Below are positions 1-11,356 of a stretch of DNA of 64,000 nucleotides, one piece after another. The translations under genes and the position numbers were made by a program. Below the pieces are notes generated by a model that worked only from the letters and a program-made list of their open reading frames with translations, ran no database searches and was not told the origin of the DNA. The stretch's first letter is position 1; each line of letters begins with the position of its first letter. The stretch is from Cherax quadricarinatus (taxonomy: Eukaryota > Arthropoda > Malacostraca > Decapoda > Parastacidae), in contig NW_027195261.1 of the NCBI RefSeq assembly GCF_038502225.1, positions 62,001 through 126,000 on the forward strand, in the 5' to 3' direction.

Positions 1-934
1 CTAAGTAACATTATCAGTGGCTGTGTTCCGGTCCACTAAGTAACATTATCAGTGGGTGTGTTCCGGTCCACTAAGTAACATTATCAGTGGCTGTGTTCCG
101 GTCCACTAAGTAACATTATCAGTGGGTGTGTTCCGGTCCACTAAGTAACATTATCAGTGGCTGTGTTCCGGTCCACTAAGTAACATTATCAGTGGCTGTG
201 TTCCGGTCCACTAAGTATCATTATCAGTGGCTGTGTTCCGGTCCACTAAGTAACATTATCAGTGGGTGTGTTCCGGTCCACTAAGTAACATTATCAGTGG
301 CTGTGTTCCGGTCCACTAAGTAACATTATCAGTGGGTGTGTTCCGGTCCACTAAGTAACATTATCAGTGGCTGTGTTCCGGTCCACTAAGTAACATTATC
401 AGTGGCTGTGTTCCGGTCCACTAAGTAACATTATCAGTGGCTGTGTTCCGGTCCACTAACTAACATTATCAGTGGGTCCACTGTTCCGGTCCACTAAGTA
501 ACATTATCAGTGGGTGTTGTCCACTGTTCCGGTCCACTAAGTAACATTATCAGTGGTAACATTATCAGTGGTGTTCCGGTCCACTAAGTAACATTATCAG
601 TGGTGTGTCCGGTCCACTTAACATTATCGGTTCCCACTAAGTAACATTATCAGTGGGATCCACTAAGTGTTCCGGTCCACTAAGTAACATTATCAGTGGG
701 TGTGTTCCGGTCCTAAGTAACTAAGTAACATTATCAGTGGGTGCATTGCGGTCCACTAAGTAACATTATCAGTGGGTCCACTAAGTCAAAAAGTGGCTGC
801 GGTCCACTAAGTAACATTATCAGTGGCTGTGTTCCGGTCCACTAAGTAACATTATCAGTGGCTGTGTTCCGATCCACTAAGTAACATTATCAGTGGCTCT
901 GTTCCGGTCCACTAAGTAACATTATCAGTGGGTG
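1..934. repeat. 35-bp tandem array with hexameric higher-order pattern
   Basis: Direct repeats of 35 bp fill the left edge and are cut by the window start. Each unit contains CTAAGTAACATTATCAGTGG followed by CTGTGTTCCGGTCCA or GTGTGTTCCGGTCCA. Units 1-13 are almost identical. From about 470 the array decays, with truncated units and small duplications, and it ends near 934. The single C/G variant after CAGTGG runs C,G,C,G,C,C twice in units 1-12, so a 210-bp higher-order unit is suggested. CCACT and AGTGG bracket part of each unit as a short inverted repeat. No coding potential was seen. Confidence 0.95.
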
Positions 935-1346
935 TGTACACTGGATATTGAAATACACACCTGTATTACATATACCAAGAATGTATATTATTAAACACGT
1001 ATTGTCTTGTTCAACAAATTCTAGATGTTTATTGACATGTTTCAGAGCAATTTTAGACTTGCTCTTTCACACACTATGGTTAATAATACAACATTATAGC
1101 CCCTAATCGAATTGATAAGCCCCCTCTTGCTTCTCAGGAAACTATGCTTAATAATCATGATATTCTATATCCATGTAATTCATTTTTCCCTCCCCCCTTT
1201 TACAGAGACCAGTCCACCCTGCCATTACAACACTAATTCACGCAACCCTCTCACAGTCATACCTCTATACGATACCGGAAAATCTATACCCCATCTACGT
1301 CCATACACTACCTCATTTATACACTTTGTTTTACAGAAATGTCCTG
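935..1346. other. AT-rich stretch, no gene; probable 3' flank of the Tx1-like element
   Basis: No conserved reading frame was found. The left part is AT-rich. It may be the 3' untranslated part of the minus-strand retrotransposon to its right. A C-rich pyrimidine tract follows at about 1368-1402, inside the antisense of that element's last ORF fragment. Confidence 0.4.
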
Positions 1347-1976
1347 CTAAAGCCCTTGTTCGTTCCTCCCCCCCACCTCCCCCACCCCCCACCCCACCTC
1401 CGTCATCGCCCACGATATATAGATATAATCTGCCACTAAATACATGACGGCCCTCCTCACACTATCTCCCACTCCCTCTATATCCAAACTCAGTGCCCTT
1501 AATACTACTAAACCACTCCCACCCACCATATCCAAGACTGCGAAACCATAGACGTGCCCTCTCGATATACTCACATAAATACACCACATGATATGCTGTT
1601 TCCTCCCCACACACAAAACACAACATTGAGACTGCAAAATTCCCATCTGATACATTCGTACTTTAGTTGGCAAAATCCCATGTAAAAACCTATACATAGC
1701 TTCCCTCACCCTTGACTTCAACCGTAACTTACTGAAGTCTCCCCAGATTCGTGTCCAATTATATAATGGAAAAACAGTCTCCCCTTCCAACACCTCTTGA
1801 ACCCTTACCAACCTCCCCAAAACACACGCCTTTACATTTCCCGGATATCTTACTTGTAATAAGTATCTCAACATACTCATACATTCCTCTAAGTCCCTAC
1901 CCCCCACCATCGCCTCACATCTTCCATCACATCCCTCACTCTGACACCACGTTCCCCACCCAATCTCAGATAACAA
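1347..1976 (-). pseudogene. C-terminal zf-RVT-like segment of Tx1-like ORF2
   Basis: An open frame of about 209 codons contains YRFLHGILPTKVRMYQMGI followed by CCVLCVGRKQHIMWC. This is the pattern of the zinc-binding region that ends L1/Tx1-type reverse transcriptases (zf-RVT). The downstream LVADYIYISWAMTEVGW resembles the usual extreme C-terminus. It is separated from the YVDD-containing fragment by about 210 bp of disrupted sequence. A shadow frame on the other strand, rich in proline, is not coding. Confidence 0.6.
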
Positions 1977-2185
1977 TGCTTCACGTACATGCTCTTCAGT
2001 CTGCTACCCAAAGGAATTAAACCTAAACCCCCCTTTGCCAGCGGTGTCATTACAACCGTCTGCCTCAGCCAATGACAACCATATCCCCATATAAAATTCA
2101 GTACTTTCCTTTACACTTGCCGCACATCTTTCGCCACCAAGGGTACACCACAGCCACGTGCCACAATTTAGGATAAATGAGTGTA

Positions 2186-4487
2186 TTAACTACAATGTAT
2201 AGTCAAACCACTCGGTCTTATTCCTCCTAACCTAAGCAATACTCTTTGCACTACCCTTTTAGAATTTGCCTCTCTAGTCCCCTGCGCTGCCCCTCTGTAC
2301 AATACTCCACAAATTTTTATCTGCTCTACTACCTGCCATCCATACTTTTTTCCCAGTTCCCCTCCCACCCATGACCCAACCTCCAGTAATTTCGACTTCT
2401 CACTATTAACATTCATACCTGTTGCTCCACTAAATATTTCAACAATTCTACTTACATTCTTTAGCCCCTCCTCTCCCCGCACTAAGACCGTCGTGTCATC
2501 CACATAACCAACTATACCCGAGACATGGGGCATCCCTGCCTCAGCCCCCTACCCATACTAACCATCTTCCCCACCCTTCCATTTATTTGCACTCGTATTT
2601 CTGCACCTCTATATAAAGTTTCCGCCCACTGCACAATTTCCTCACCGAAACCCATCCTCCTCATAATCATCCATAATGTCTCTCTCTCTACACAATCATA
2701 AGCCGCCTTCCAATCCAAAGCAAGAACACCTCCACCATCCATCCTACGCTCCTCTATATAACCTTTTATCCTCCCATGCCCACTAAACATTGTTCTCCCT
2801 GGCACACCCATCTGTCCCCCATCTATAACCTTCCCAATTACTTTACGCAATCTATTACCTAACACCCTGGCAAACAATTTATAATCCTCACACATTAATG
2901 ATAAACCTCAATAATCTAGGATGCTATTCTGTACTTCCCCCTTTGGAACCATAACTACTACACCTGTCCTTTGTGTTAGACTCATGCTTCCCTTATCCTT
3001 CATTACATTCATCAACTGCACCAAGAATTCCTTCATGACATCCCAGTTGCTCAAATAAAATTCATTTGGGATTCCATCTATCCCAGATGCTTTCCCGACA
3101 CTCATCCCTTTTAAAGCCGTCCACACTTCCTCTTCATCTATAGTCCATTCTATCATCGCTCTATCTGCTGACTCTAGGTTTCTCTGTATCCCCTTCTCTA
3201 AAATCTTCATATCTGCTATCTTCCTGTTTCCCCCTCTCATATATATCTCAAACCACTTATCAGCATAACCACTCATACTTTCCGTAGTTACTAACCTCTG
3301 TCCCATCGTATACCCTCCCACATCCGTATGTACGTCCAACTTCATCATAGTCATTATCTTCTGTCGCGTCTTTAATCGCCGCAATACACAGGCGGATGGC
3401 TTATCTCCCCATAAAACATCTTCCAATCCACCTCTCATTCTCTCACCATCAAATCTTGCATTCTGCATTTCCATTAATTGCGCTTTGATGCCCTCAATCT
3501 CTTGTACTGGATAAACCCCACTAAAACCTTCATAGCACTGTTTCAGCTGCCCTTCCAAATATCTCTGTAAGCCATATTTCCATTGACTTACCTCCTTTCC
3601 TTTCCTCATATAAAAATTTTTGATTCCTTGTTTGGCATATTCCTCCCACCATCGTAGTATATCACCTCCTTTTCTCCCCTTGGTCCACTCCTTTGTCCAC
3701 CACTCAACAAAACTATCACCATCCTCCAGCTCATCTAACAATCTCACATTAAGTTTCCAATAACTCATGTAACGCTTTGGTAAACCTCCCCATCCCACAT
3801 CCACGACCACTCCTCTATGATCTGAAAACACTACATTTATAGTTTCTGTAGTAGCCACCTGTAACCCGGGAGAAGCATAAATACGATCTAGTCGTGCCGC
3901 ATATCCTCTCCTCACATAAGTATGCTCCACGTTCCACCCCTCCCCCCTCACTACATCCGCGAAGCCAGCTCCCCCTAAAACATCTCGTAGGACCCCCTAA
4001 ACACACCCTGCATCCCTCGGCTCCACATCTTTTCTACATATCACACTATTCCAATCCCCTCCAAATAATGAATAAACAGGTAAACCCCGCATATGATAAA
4101 TTAGTGTGTCCCTTACAAATTCCTCTTTAACACGTCTATTACTGTCCGCCGGCATGTATACACTCACAAAACACACACGTACCCCACACCATGTCCCATC
4201 CACCCTCGCTATTCTCCCATCTCCCCCTTCTTCCCAATGTAACAATTGGAAAGGACTGGTCTCAGCTATTAAAACAGCAGCACCTCCCTTAAGCTTCCCA
4301 GTATACCCAGCATAAACTTTATATCCGTCTACCAACAAATCCCTTCCATACCTAAAATTATGCTCTTGTAAAAATACTACTTGTATGCCAAGTCTCTTTA
4401 AAAAATCACTAAATATCTTACACTTTACATCAGCCCTTAGGCCGTTAACATTTAAGGCTAGACACTTAAAAATGCTATCGGGGGCTT
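2186..4487 (-). pseudogene. ORF2 (endonuclease-reverse transcriptase) of Tx1-like element, broken
   Basis: The endonuclease begins near 4480 (LALNVNGLR, then VVFLQEHN, just downstream of an in-frame TAA and with no ATG). It continues through FGGDWNSVI, near 4050, and reaches SDHRGVVVDV, near 3800. A frameshift lies near 3951-3997. Reverse transcriptase follows, with KASGIDGIPNEFY, DWKAAYDCVE and GLRQGCPMS. It is interrupted by an in-frame TGA at about 2908 inside the expected NYRGLSL-type motif, consistent with CGA to TGA decay. A second frameshift near 2520-2533 precedes the catalytic GYVDDTTVL. In life it would nick target DNA and reverse-transcribe the element RNA. This copy cannot make the whole protein. 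Confidence 0.8.
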
Positions 4488-4560
4488 ACCAATCGACCGA
4501 TATCCTTGCGTTTCCTTACGTTTTTGCTGAACATTCTTTTCACATTGTCCTTTCTTTGCC

Positions 4561-5703
4561 TCACCTTTCCTCTGCCCCTTTCCCCCCCGTTACGTTTATT
4601 TGCACATCCACTGATAGTTTCTTACCAGTTCGTTGCGCTGGTGTGAGGACATCATCACTATCAGAAGCCCCTGCCTCTCTCTTACGTGATGCCTCTACTA
4701 TGTGCATTCCCTCATCTTCACATTCTACGTTGTGTACTTCAACCACAACCTCACTAATCCTGTTTGATTGCCTATCCCCATCACCCACATTACTCACCTC
4801 TTGAATTCCTTCCTCACCTATAAGTTTCCCATCTGACACCATGCTTAGTGTCTCGTCCTCATTCTGATTACCTAAGAATTCTTGAATAACAGTATCTATT
4901 GTAGCCGTAACCTGACTACCCAATTCCACTCGTCTCACCTCATCCTCCATACGCATATTCTCAATAACCTGAGAGACCTCCGGTAATGTTACACATTCTT
5001 CCGGATTGTCCTCCACGATTTTACTCCATAGTCTATGATCTTGAAGATGCTTCCCCGTAGACTGGGTCGTCACCTCTCTCTCCTTCCACACACCTTTTCC
5101 CTCTCCATATTTCTCAGGTGTCGATCGACGAGGACACATTGCTGCCATATGATCAAAGGCTCCACACAGTCTACAGGTTCTTCTTTGCCCCGCATATGTT
5201 ACATATACCTGTATTCTAAAGTCACTCAGAGTCACATATGATGGTATAGATTTGCGCAAAGACATTTTGAGGGTAAAGGAGCCCTCACGCAGTCCAGCAT
5301 ACATATCATCAGACCACCTTCCAACTGATGCCTGATGTATAACACCATACTCGTTGAATGTTGCTTTTATATCTTCTTCATCCACTTCAAATGGGACATT
5401 CCGTAACTTTACCCAAGTATAATACTTGGATACGTCCCTCATTCGCACTTCCAAACCAGGATTAACCTTCATACACACGTCTTGGTATTTTTCCACCATC
5501 TTGTCATATGTCGCAGCCGTCACAAATTTCACAAAGATCCTTGTTGCTCCATTTAAGGCAATACCATACAGATCGTCTTTGTTGATGCAGTAGGTATCCC
5601 GTAGTATGGCAGGCAGCATAACAGAAGCATTGGTTTGATAAACCGCTCCTTTCAACACCTCAATACACACAGTGTTGATTCTCCGCCTGATAGCCTGCGC
5701 CAT
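4561..5703 (-). CDS. ORF1 protein of Tx1-like element (RRM-like, CCHC knuckle)
   Basis: This open frame of about 380 codons starts at the ATG at 5703 (MAQAIRRRINTVCIEVL). The frame is open a few codons further upstream, but without an ATG. ORF1 proteins of this group bind the element RNA as nucleic-acid chaperones in the cytoplasmic RNP. Residues around 90-150 (YTWVKLRNVPFEVDEEDI) look like an RRM/DUF4283-type fold. A single zinc knuckle CRLCGAFDHMAAMC fits C-X2-C-X4-H-X4-C. The C-terminal third is polar and acidic, rich in E, V and S, and looks disordered. It lies directly upstream of the decayed ORF2 on the same strand. The frame has survived without stops although ORF2 has not. Confidence 0.75.
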   Translation of the reverse strand: MAQAIRRRINTVCIEVLKGAVYQTNASVMLPAILRDTYCINKDDLYGIALNGATRIFVKFVTAATYDKMVEKYQDVCMKVNPGLEVRMRDVSKYYTWVKLRNVPFEVDEEDIKATFNEYGVIHQASVGRWSDDMYAGLREGSFTLKMSLRKSIPSYVTLSDFRIQVYVTYAGQRRTCRLCGAFDHMAAMCPRRSTPEKYGEGKGVWKEREVTTQSTGKHLQDHRLWSKIVEDNPEECVTLPEVSQVIENMRMEDEVRRVELGSQVTATIDTVIQEFLGNQNEDETLSMVSDGKLIGEEGIQEVSNVGDGDRQSNRISEVVVEVHNVECEDEGMHIVEASRKREAGASDSDDVLTPAQRTGKKLSVDVQINVTGGKGAEER

Positions 5704-5830
5704 TTTGTGAAAATCACTCAGTGCTACCAACAGGTGCTAGCTCAACCGCCAACGTCCGTCCTCCACCAAGGCTGAGTGACGAATGCAGGAGCAAGGCGCA
5801 GCACAACCTCACGGCCCTAGAGCGATGAGG

Positions 5831-8735
5831 TCAAATCTCTGTTCATTAGTTACATCTCCAGGCACCTCTTATATTATGCTTTCCATTTTGAATTTTTATT
5901 CACACAAAAAATAGAAGATTTACTGTTATGCAGACTACTGCATTGTTGTAAAAATGGTATAAATAATATGAGCGCATTTGTGAGAGCATATTAGACCCAC
6001 CAGTTGACATGTATTTGTGAGAGCATATTAAACCCACCAGTTGACATGTATTTGTGAGAGCATATTAAACCCACCAGTTGACATGTATTTGTGAGAGCAT
6101 ATTAGACCCACCAGTTGACATGTATTTGTGAGAGCATATTAGACCCACCAGTTGACATGTATTTGCGAGAGCATATTAGACCCACCAGTTGACATGTATT
6201 TGTGAGAGCATATTAGACCCACCAGTTGATATGTATTTGTGAGAGCATATTAAACCCACCAGTTGACATGTATTTGTGAGAGCATATTAGACCCACCAGT
6301 TGACATGTATTTGTGAGAGCACATTAGACCCACCAGTTGACATGTATTTGTGAGAGCATATTAGACCCACCAGTTGACATGTATTTGTGAGAGCACATTA
6401 GACCCACCAGTTGACATGTATTTGTGAGAGCATATTAGACCCACCAGTTGACATGTATTTGTGAGAGCACATTAGACCCACCAGTTGACATGTATTTGTG
6501 AGAGCATATTAGACGCACCAGTTGACATGTATTTGTGAGAGCACATTAGACCCACCAGTTGACATGTATTTGTGAGAGCACGTTAGACCCACCAGTTGAC
6601 ATGTATTTGTGAGAGCATATTAGACCCACCAGTTGACATGTATTTGTGAGAGCACATTAGACCCACCAGTTGACATGTATTTGTGAGAGCATATTAGACC
6701 CACCAGTTGACATGTATTTGTGAGAGCATATTAGACCCACCAGTTGACATGTATTTGTGAGAGCATATTAGACCCACCAGTTGACATGTATTTGTGAGAG
6801 CATATTAGACCCACCAGTTGACATGTATTTGTGAGAGCATATTAGACCCACCAGTTGACATGTATTTGTGAGAGCATATTAGACCCACCAGTTGACATGT
6901 ATTTGTGAGAGCATATTAGACCCACCAGTTGACATGTATTTGTGAGAGCATATTAGACTCACCAGTTGACATGTATTTATGAGAACATATTAGACCCACC
7001 AGTTGACATGTATTTGTGAGAGCATATTAGACCCACCAGTTGACATGTATTTGTGAGAGCATATTAGACCCACCAGTTGACATGTATTTGTGAGAGCATA
7101 TTAAACCCACCAGTTGACATGTATTTGTGAGAGCACATTAGACCCACCAGTTGACATGTATTTGTGAGAGCATATTAGACCCACCAGTTGACATGTATTT
7201 GTGAGAGCATATTAAACCCACCAGTTGACATGTATTTGTGAGAGCACATTAGACCAACCAGTTGACATGCATTTGTGAGAGCATATTAGACCCACCAGTT
7301 GACATGTATTTGAGAGAGCATATTAGACACACCAGTTGACATGTATTTGTGAGAGCATATTAGACCCACCAGTTGACATGTATTTGTGAGAGCATATTAG
7401 ACCCACCAGTTGACATGTATTTGTGAGAGCATATTAGACCCACCAGTTGACATGTATTTGTGAGAGCATATTAGACCCACCAGTTGACATGTATTTGTGA
7501 GAGCATATTAGACCCACCAGTTGACATGTATTTATGAGAACATATTAGACCCACCAGTTGACATGTATTTGTGAGAGCATATTAGACCCACCAGTTGACA
7601 TGTATTTGTGAGAGCATATTAGACCCACCAGTTGACATGTATTTATGAGAACATATTAGACCCACCAGTTGACATGTATTTGTGAGAGCATATTAGACCC
7701 ACCAGTTGACATGTATTTGTGAGAGCATATTAGACCCACCAGTTGACATGTATTTGTGAGAGCATATTAAACCCACCAGTTGACATGTATTTGTGAGAGC
7801 ATATTAGACCCACCAGTTGACATGTATTTGTGAGAGCATATTAGACCCACCAGTTGACATGTATTTGTGAGAGCATATTAGACCCACCAGTTGACATGTA
7901 TTTATGAGAACATATTAAACCCACCAGTTGACATGTATTTGTGAGAGCATATTAAACCCACCAGTTGACATGTATTTGTGAGAGCACATTAGACCCACCA
8001 GTTGACATGTATTTGTGAGAGCATATTAGACCCACCAGTTGACATGTACTTGTGAGAGCATATTAGACCCACCAGTTGACATGTATTTGTGAGAGCATAT
8101 TAGACCCACCAGTTGACATGTATTTATGAGAACATATTAGACCCACCAGTTGACATGTATTTGTGAGAGCATATTAGACCCACCAGTTGACATGTATTTG
8201 TGAGAGCATATTAAACCCACCAGTTGACATGTATTTGTGAGAGCATATTAGACCCACCAGTTGACATGTATTTGTGAGAGCATATTAGACCCACCAGTTG
8301 ACATGTATTTGTGAGAGCATATTAGACCCACCAGTTGACATGTATTTGTGAGAGCACATTAGACCCACCAGTTGACAAGTATTTGTGAGAGCACATTAGA
8401 CCCACCAGTTGACATGTATTTGTGAGAGCACATTAGACCCACCAGTTGACATGTATTTGTGAGAGCACATTAGACCCACCAGTTGACATGTATTTGTGAG
8501 AGCATATTAGACCCACCAGTTGACATGTATTGGACGCATGATGTGATTTGTTTACTCTTGAACATCGGCAAAAATCGAACATTTCCACTACTTTGAGCTC
8601 AATTCAAAATCATCTTTATCTCTGTAATATATTTTCCATTCTATCAAATGTGATCAAGAAAACGAGAATACAACCATAAATACCAAATGAAAATGCACTG
8701 TAAAGTTTCGTGTTTTCAACCAAAAACTCGGTTGG
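5831..8735 (-). mobile_element. piggyBac-type MITE carrying an internal 37-bp satellite
   Basis: The flanks of the 37-bp array (about 5831-5975 and 8531-8735) match, in inverse orientation, the body of the MITEs at 53270-53990, 53993-55061 and 56538-57612. Shared pieces include TTTACTGTTATGCAGAC, AAAAATGGTATAAATAATAT and GAACATCGGCAAAAATCGAA. Each of those MITEs has one copy of the segment that is present 69 times here. The terminal TTAACCC ends are missing, because the left side abuts the Tx1-like element and the right side fades near 8735. It is therefore a truncated MITE with an amplified centre. Confidence 0.8.
5976..8531. repeat. 37-bp minisatellite, about 69 copies
   Basis: The unit consists of AGCATATTAGACCCACCAG followed by TTGACATGTATTTGTGAG. 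From the first TTGACATG at 6004 to the last at 8520 is exactly 68 periods of 37, so there are no net indels across 2.5 kb. Variants (CATATT or CACATT, AGACCC or AAACCC, TTTATGAGAAC) are scattered and some recur in blocks, which suggests segmental amplification. There are no unique spacers, so this is not a CRISPR array. Confidence 0.97.
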
Positions 8736-8924
8736 TGTTATCTTCCTAGATTTCACTTTCACATTTTATTACTTCTTAATAAGATACTTACTCTTTAATA
8801 ATATCTGTATTACCATTTATTCCTACTTAAGCACTGTTATAATTCTTTTATAATCTTACATAACTTTCCCTTTGCTTCTAAACTACAAATAACAAACTAG
8901 TGTATATTCTTACTACACTACAGT
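8736..8924. other. AT-rich unique-looking spacer
   Basis: Low-complexity AT-rich DNA with no reading frame or repeat that I recognise. Confidence 0.5.
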
Positions 8925-9245
8925 GCAATTCCTAAAACTGATAGCCTGAGCTTGCTACCATCTGCAGCTCATAAGACTGCCATCCCCACGAGCCCCTTTG
9001 AGGCGGGGTAGATGGCAGACCAGAGGCCTAGCTTCTCCCTACGAGCCCCGTGAGGGCGGGGAATGTGGCTAGGCCTGGGGACACTTGGTCCCAAAGATGA
9101 GGAGGTACTGTACCTCCTCTCATGGGAGACTTAAGTCTCGAGACACTCCCCAGATAGGGAGCCAAGGCCGGGTCACCACTACTTGGAAAAGACCCAGGCC
9201 AGGAGAATACCGGCGAATAAAAAAAAAAAAAAAAGAGCAATTCCT
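8925..9245 (+). mobile_element. Short retroposon (SINE-like) with target duplication and A-tail
   Basis: The direct repeat GCAATTCCT at 8925-8933 and 9237-9245 flanks about 300 bp that end in AATAAAA plus a poly(A) run (9217-9234). This is the signature of a retroposed copy. The body holds two related blocks, each with ACGAGCCCC...GAGG(G)CGGGG, then AGGCCTGGGGACACTTGG and a palindromic GAGGAGGTACTGTACCTCCTC. No protein is encoded. No clear A/B-box promoter was found, so it could be a SINE or the 5'-truncated tail of a LINE. Confidence 0.75.
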
Positions 9246-9451
9246 CGTACCATCTTCCACTAGCTAGTATCAACTACCTCAAATAATATTTATTTAGTGA
9301 TATTAATTGCTCAAACTTTATGTTATAAGGCAAATCTTACTCTCAGATTAATTTCATATCATAGTGTCAATCTATTTAGACGTTGTTTACCACTACTTAA
9401 TTTAGTCCCTTTTTATATTTCTCCAGAAATAATTCTCTATATACCAATACC

Positions 9452-11012
9452 AATTGCATGATGGGTCTCTTCTAGAATATGTAAGCAGATACAGGTATCT
9501 AGGCTTTGAGGTTCCACTACTTGGACCTGTTGTAACAAGACTTTGTCGCCAATACAAAGAACGACTAAGAGCACTTAGAGTTGTGGCAGGGCTTCACCCC
9601 AGGTATGGTGCTAATGTTAAAATTGTGAAAATGATGTATCTTGCTTATATTAGATCATTGGTTGATTATGCTGCGCCACTACATGCTCTTGTGTCTGACT
9701 GGAAGCTTGGAGGGCTGGAAAAACTGCAGAACGAAGCAATGAGGATCATCCTAGGATGCCCTCGTACTGCCAAAATTTTAAATATGCAAAAAGAACTTGA
9801 TATTCCAAGCATCAGAGATCGTGTTAATGAAAGAAATATCCTAATTGGGGTTAATATGCTCAGGCAAGCTCATTCAAACCCCTGCACAGAAGCCCTCCAA
9901 ACTTTCCTCAGCACTGGTGAACACTCCTCCAGATGGATCGAAAAGACTGGAACCGACCTCCGCATGAATCAGATACATGATCTATGTCAAGTAAGGCAAC
10001 AGCGGCACTTCTCCGCTCCATGGAATATTACCCCATTCCAAACTACCATTCCCCCATTTCCCCCCAAACTACTTCTTAAATCACAACCAAAACTTCGCCT
10101 TGAAGCCAAACATGATGCCTTAAGCAATATTGATAACTTAGTCACACAGCACACACTCTCGCAAATTATTTACGTTGATGGTTCTGTTCACCAATCCACT
10201 GGTGCAGCTGGTAGTGCTGCTGTTGTCGTACAGAGTGATGGTTCTCTTAAAGAAATTGGAGCACGCATCAATAATTGGGCCTCTACCCTTCAGACAGAAC
10301 TGTTTGCCATACTCCTTGCACTGAAATGCATCTATGTATCAAAGATTGACAGTTTAATTGTAACTGATTATGTCATCCATAAATGCTCTCAACTCATTAA
10401 GCATAAATTGTGGCATGCTTGTGTCAGAAGCCAGACACAGGTATGGTAGGATTGTGGACAGTGGAGTCAGAGTGCACATGCTGTGGATTCCATCTCACAT
10501 TGGTCTTCAGATGCATGATAGAACTGATAAATTGGCTAAGCTGTATGCTTTCAAAGAGGGAGTAGATTACAATCTTGGCTTGTCAGGTAGTAGTTTGAGA
10601 ACAATAATACGAAAATAACTTCAGCTGAATTTTATGGACTTAAGGCTCAGGGAGATTGACACCAGTGAGTCCATCTATCATCATTCTATCATGCAGGAGG
10701 AGCCACATGTCTATGGTGCATCCAACAAAATAAGCAGACTCTTGGATGTCACTACCGCCTGGCTCCGGCTGGGTTACAAGTATCTTTGGCAGGTTAAATC
10801 ACCACCACCAGATGTAGACCAAACGAAATGTAAACTTTGCCAGATGGATTATTGTCACACCCTGCGTCATTATGTACTGGAGTGCGATAAAATTAATGAA
10901 TTTAGAAACAACTCACTCAGAAGTGTTCAAGAAATGGCTAAGTATTTTATCCACAGTGGTATATTACAGACCATTCTGGAGAAATACCCTGACTTTGCTA
11001 GCTGTAAATAAA
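9452..11012 (+). pseudogene. 3' part of I-like retrotransposon ORF2 (RT end and RNase H), broken
   Basis: The sequence is closely related to the reverse complement of 20016-21575. It begins abruptly inside ORF2 (HDGSLLEYVSRYRYLGFE), downstream of the RT catalytic motif. It runs through the RT thumb region and RNase H, with YVDGSVHQ, QTELFAILLALK and then WIPSHIGLQMHDRTDKLAK. A two-base deletion near 10370 shifts the frame next to the third RNase H acidic residue. A GAA-to-TAA change at 10616 stops the next frame. The last piece (10634-11011) carries CKLC...CHTLRHYVLEC. The final TAA overlaps AATAAA. It is a 5'-truncated dead copy. Confidence 0.9.
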
Positions 11013-11028
11013 GCATTACCACATATGT

Positions 11029-11029
11029 G

Positions 11030-11089
<60 letters not shown>

Positions 11090-11108
11090 TATGTATGTGT
11101 ATGAGTGT

Positions 11109-11147
<39 letters not shown>

Positions 11148-11303
11148 TATGAGTGTGTGTGTGTGTGTATGAGTGTGTGTGTGTGTGTGTATGAGTGTGT
11201 GTGCGTGTGTGTGTATGAGTTTGTGTGTGTGTGTGTGTGAGTGTGTGTGTGTGTGTGAGTGTGTGTGTGTGTATGAATTTGTATGTGTGTGTGTGTATGA
11301 ATT

Positions 11304-11349
<46 letters not shown>
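11029..11349. repeat. (TG)n microsatellite forming the I-like element tail
   Basis: Impure TG/GT repeats start about 20 bp after the ORF2 stop and AATAAA signal of the I-like fragment, and run into repeat A. The inverse copy at 19500-19995 holds the same relation to the second I-like element. Confidence 0.9.

Positions 11350-11356
<7 letters not shown>

Larger units (their letters stand above)
1347..5830 (-). mobile_element. Decayed L1/Tx1-like non-LTR retrotransposon
   Basis: Reading on the minus strand, the order is ORF1 with a CCHC knuckle, an APE-type endonuclease, reverse transcriptase, and a C-terminal zinc-finger segment. This is the layout of the L1/Tx1 group. The 5' end lies near 5830, where it abuts MITE-type sequence; the 3' end was not resolved. 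ORF1 is open, while ORF2 carries several frameshifts and stops, so this copy is dead. No target-site duplication could be identified. Assignment to Tx1 rather than another L1-group lineage rests on motif style, for example VLALDWKAAYDCVERETLW and the RLCG-type knuckle. Confidence 0.8.

Noticed and set aside
1..934. CRISPR-like array (also considered for 5976-8531)
   Set aside because: Units are head-to-tail without unique spacers, and the DNA is eukaryotic.
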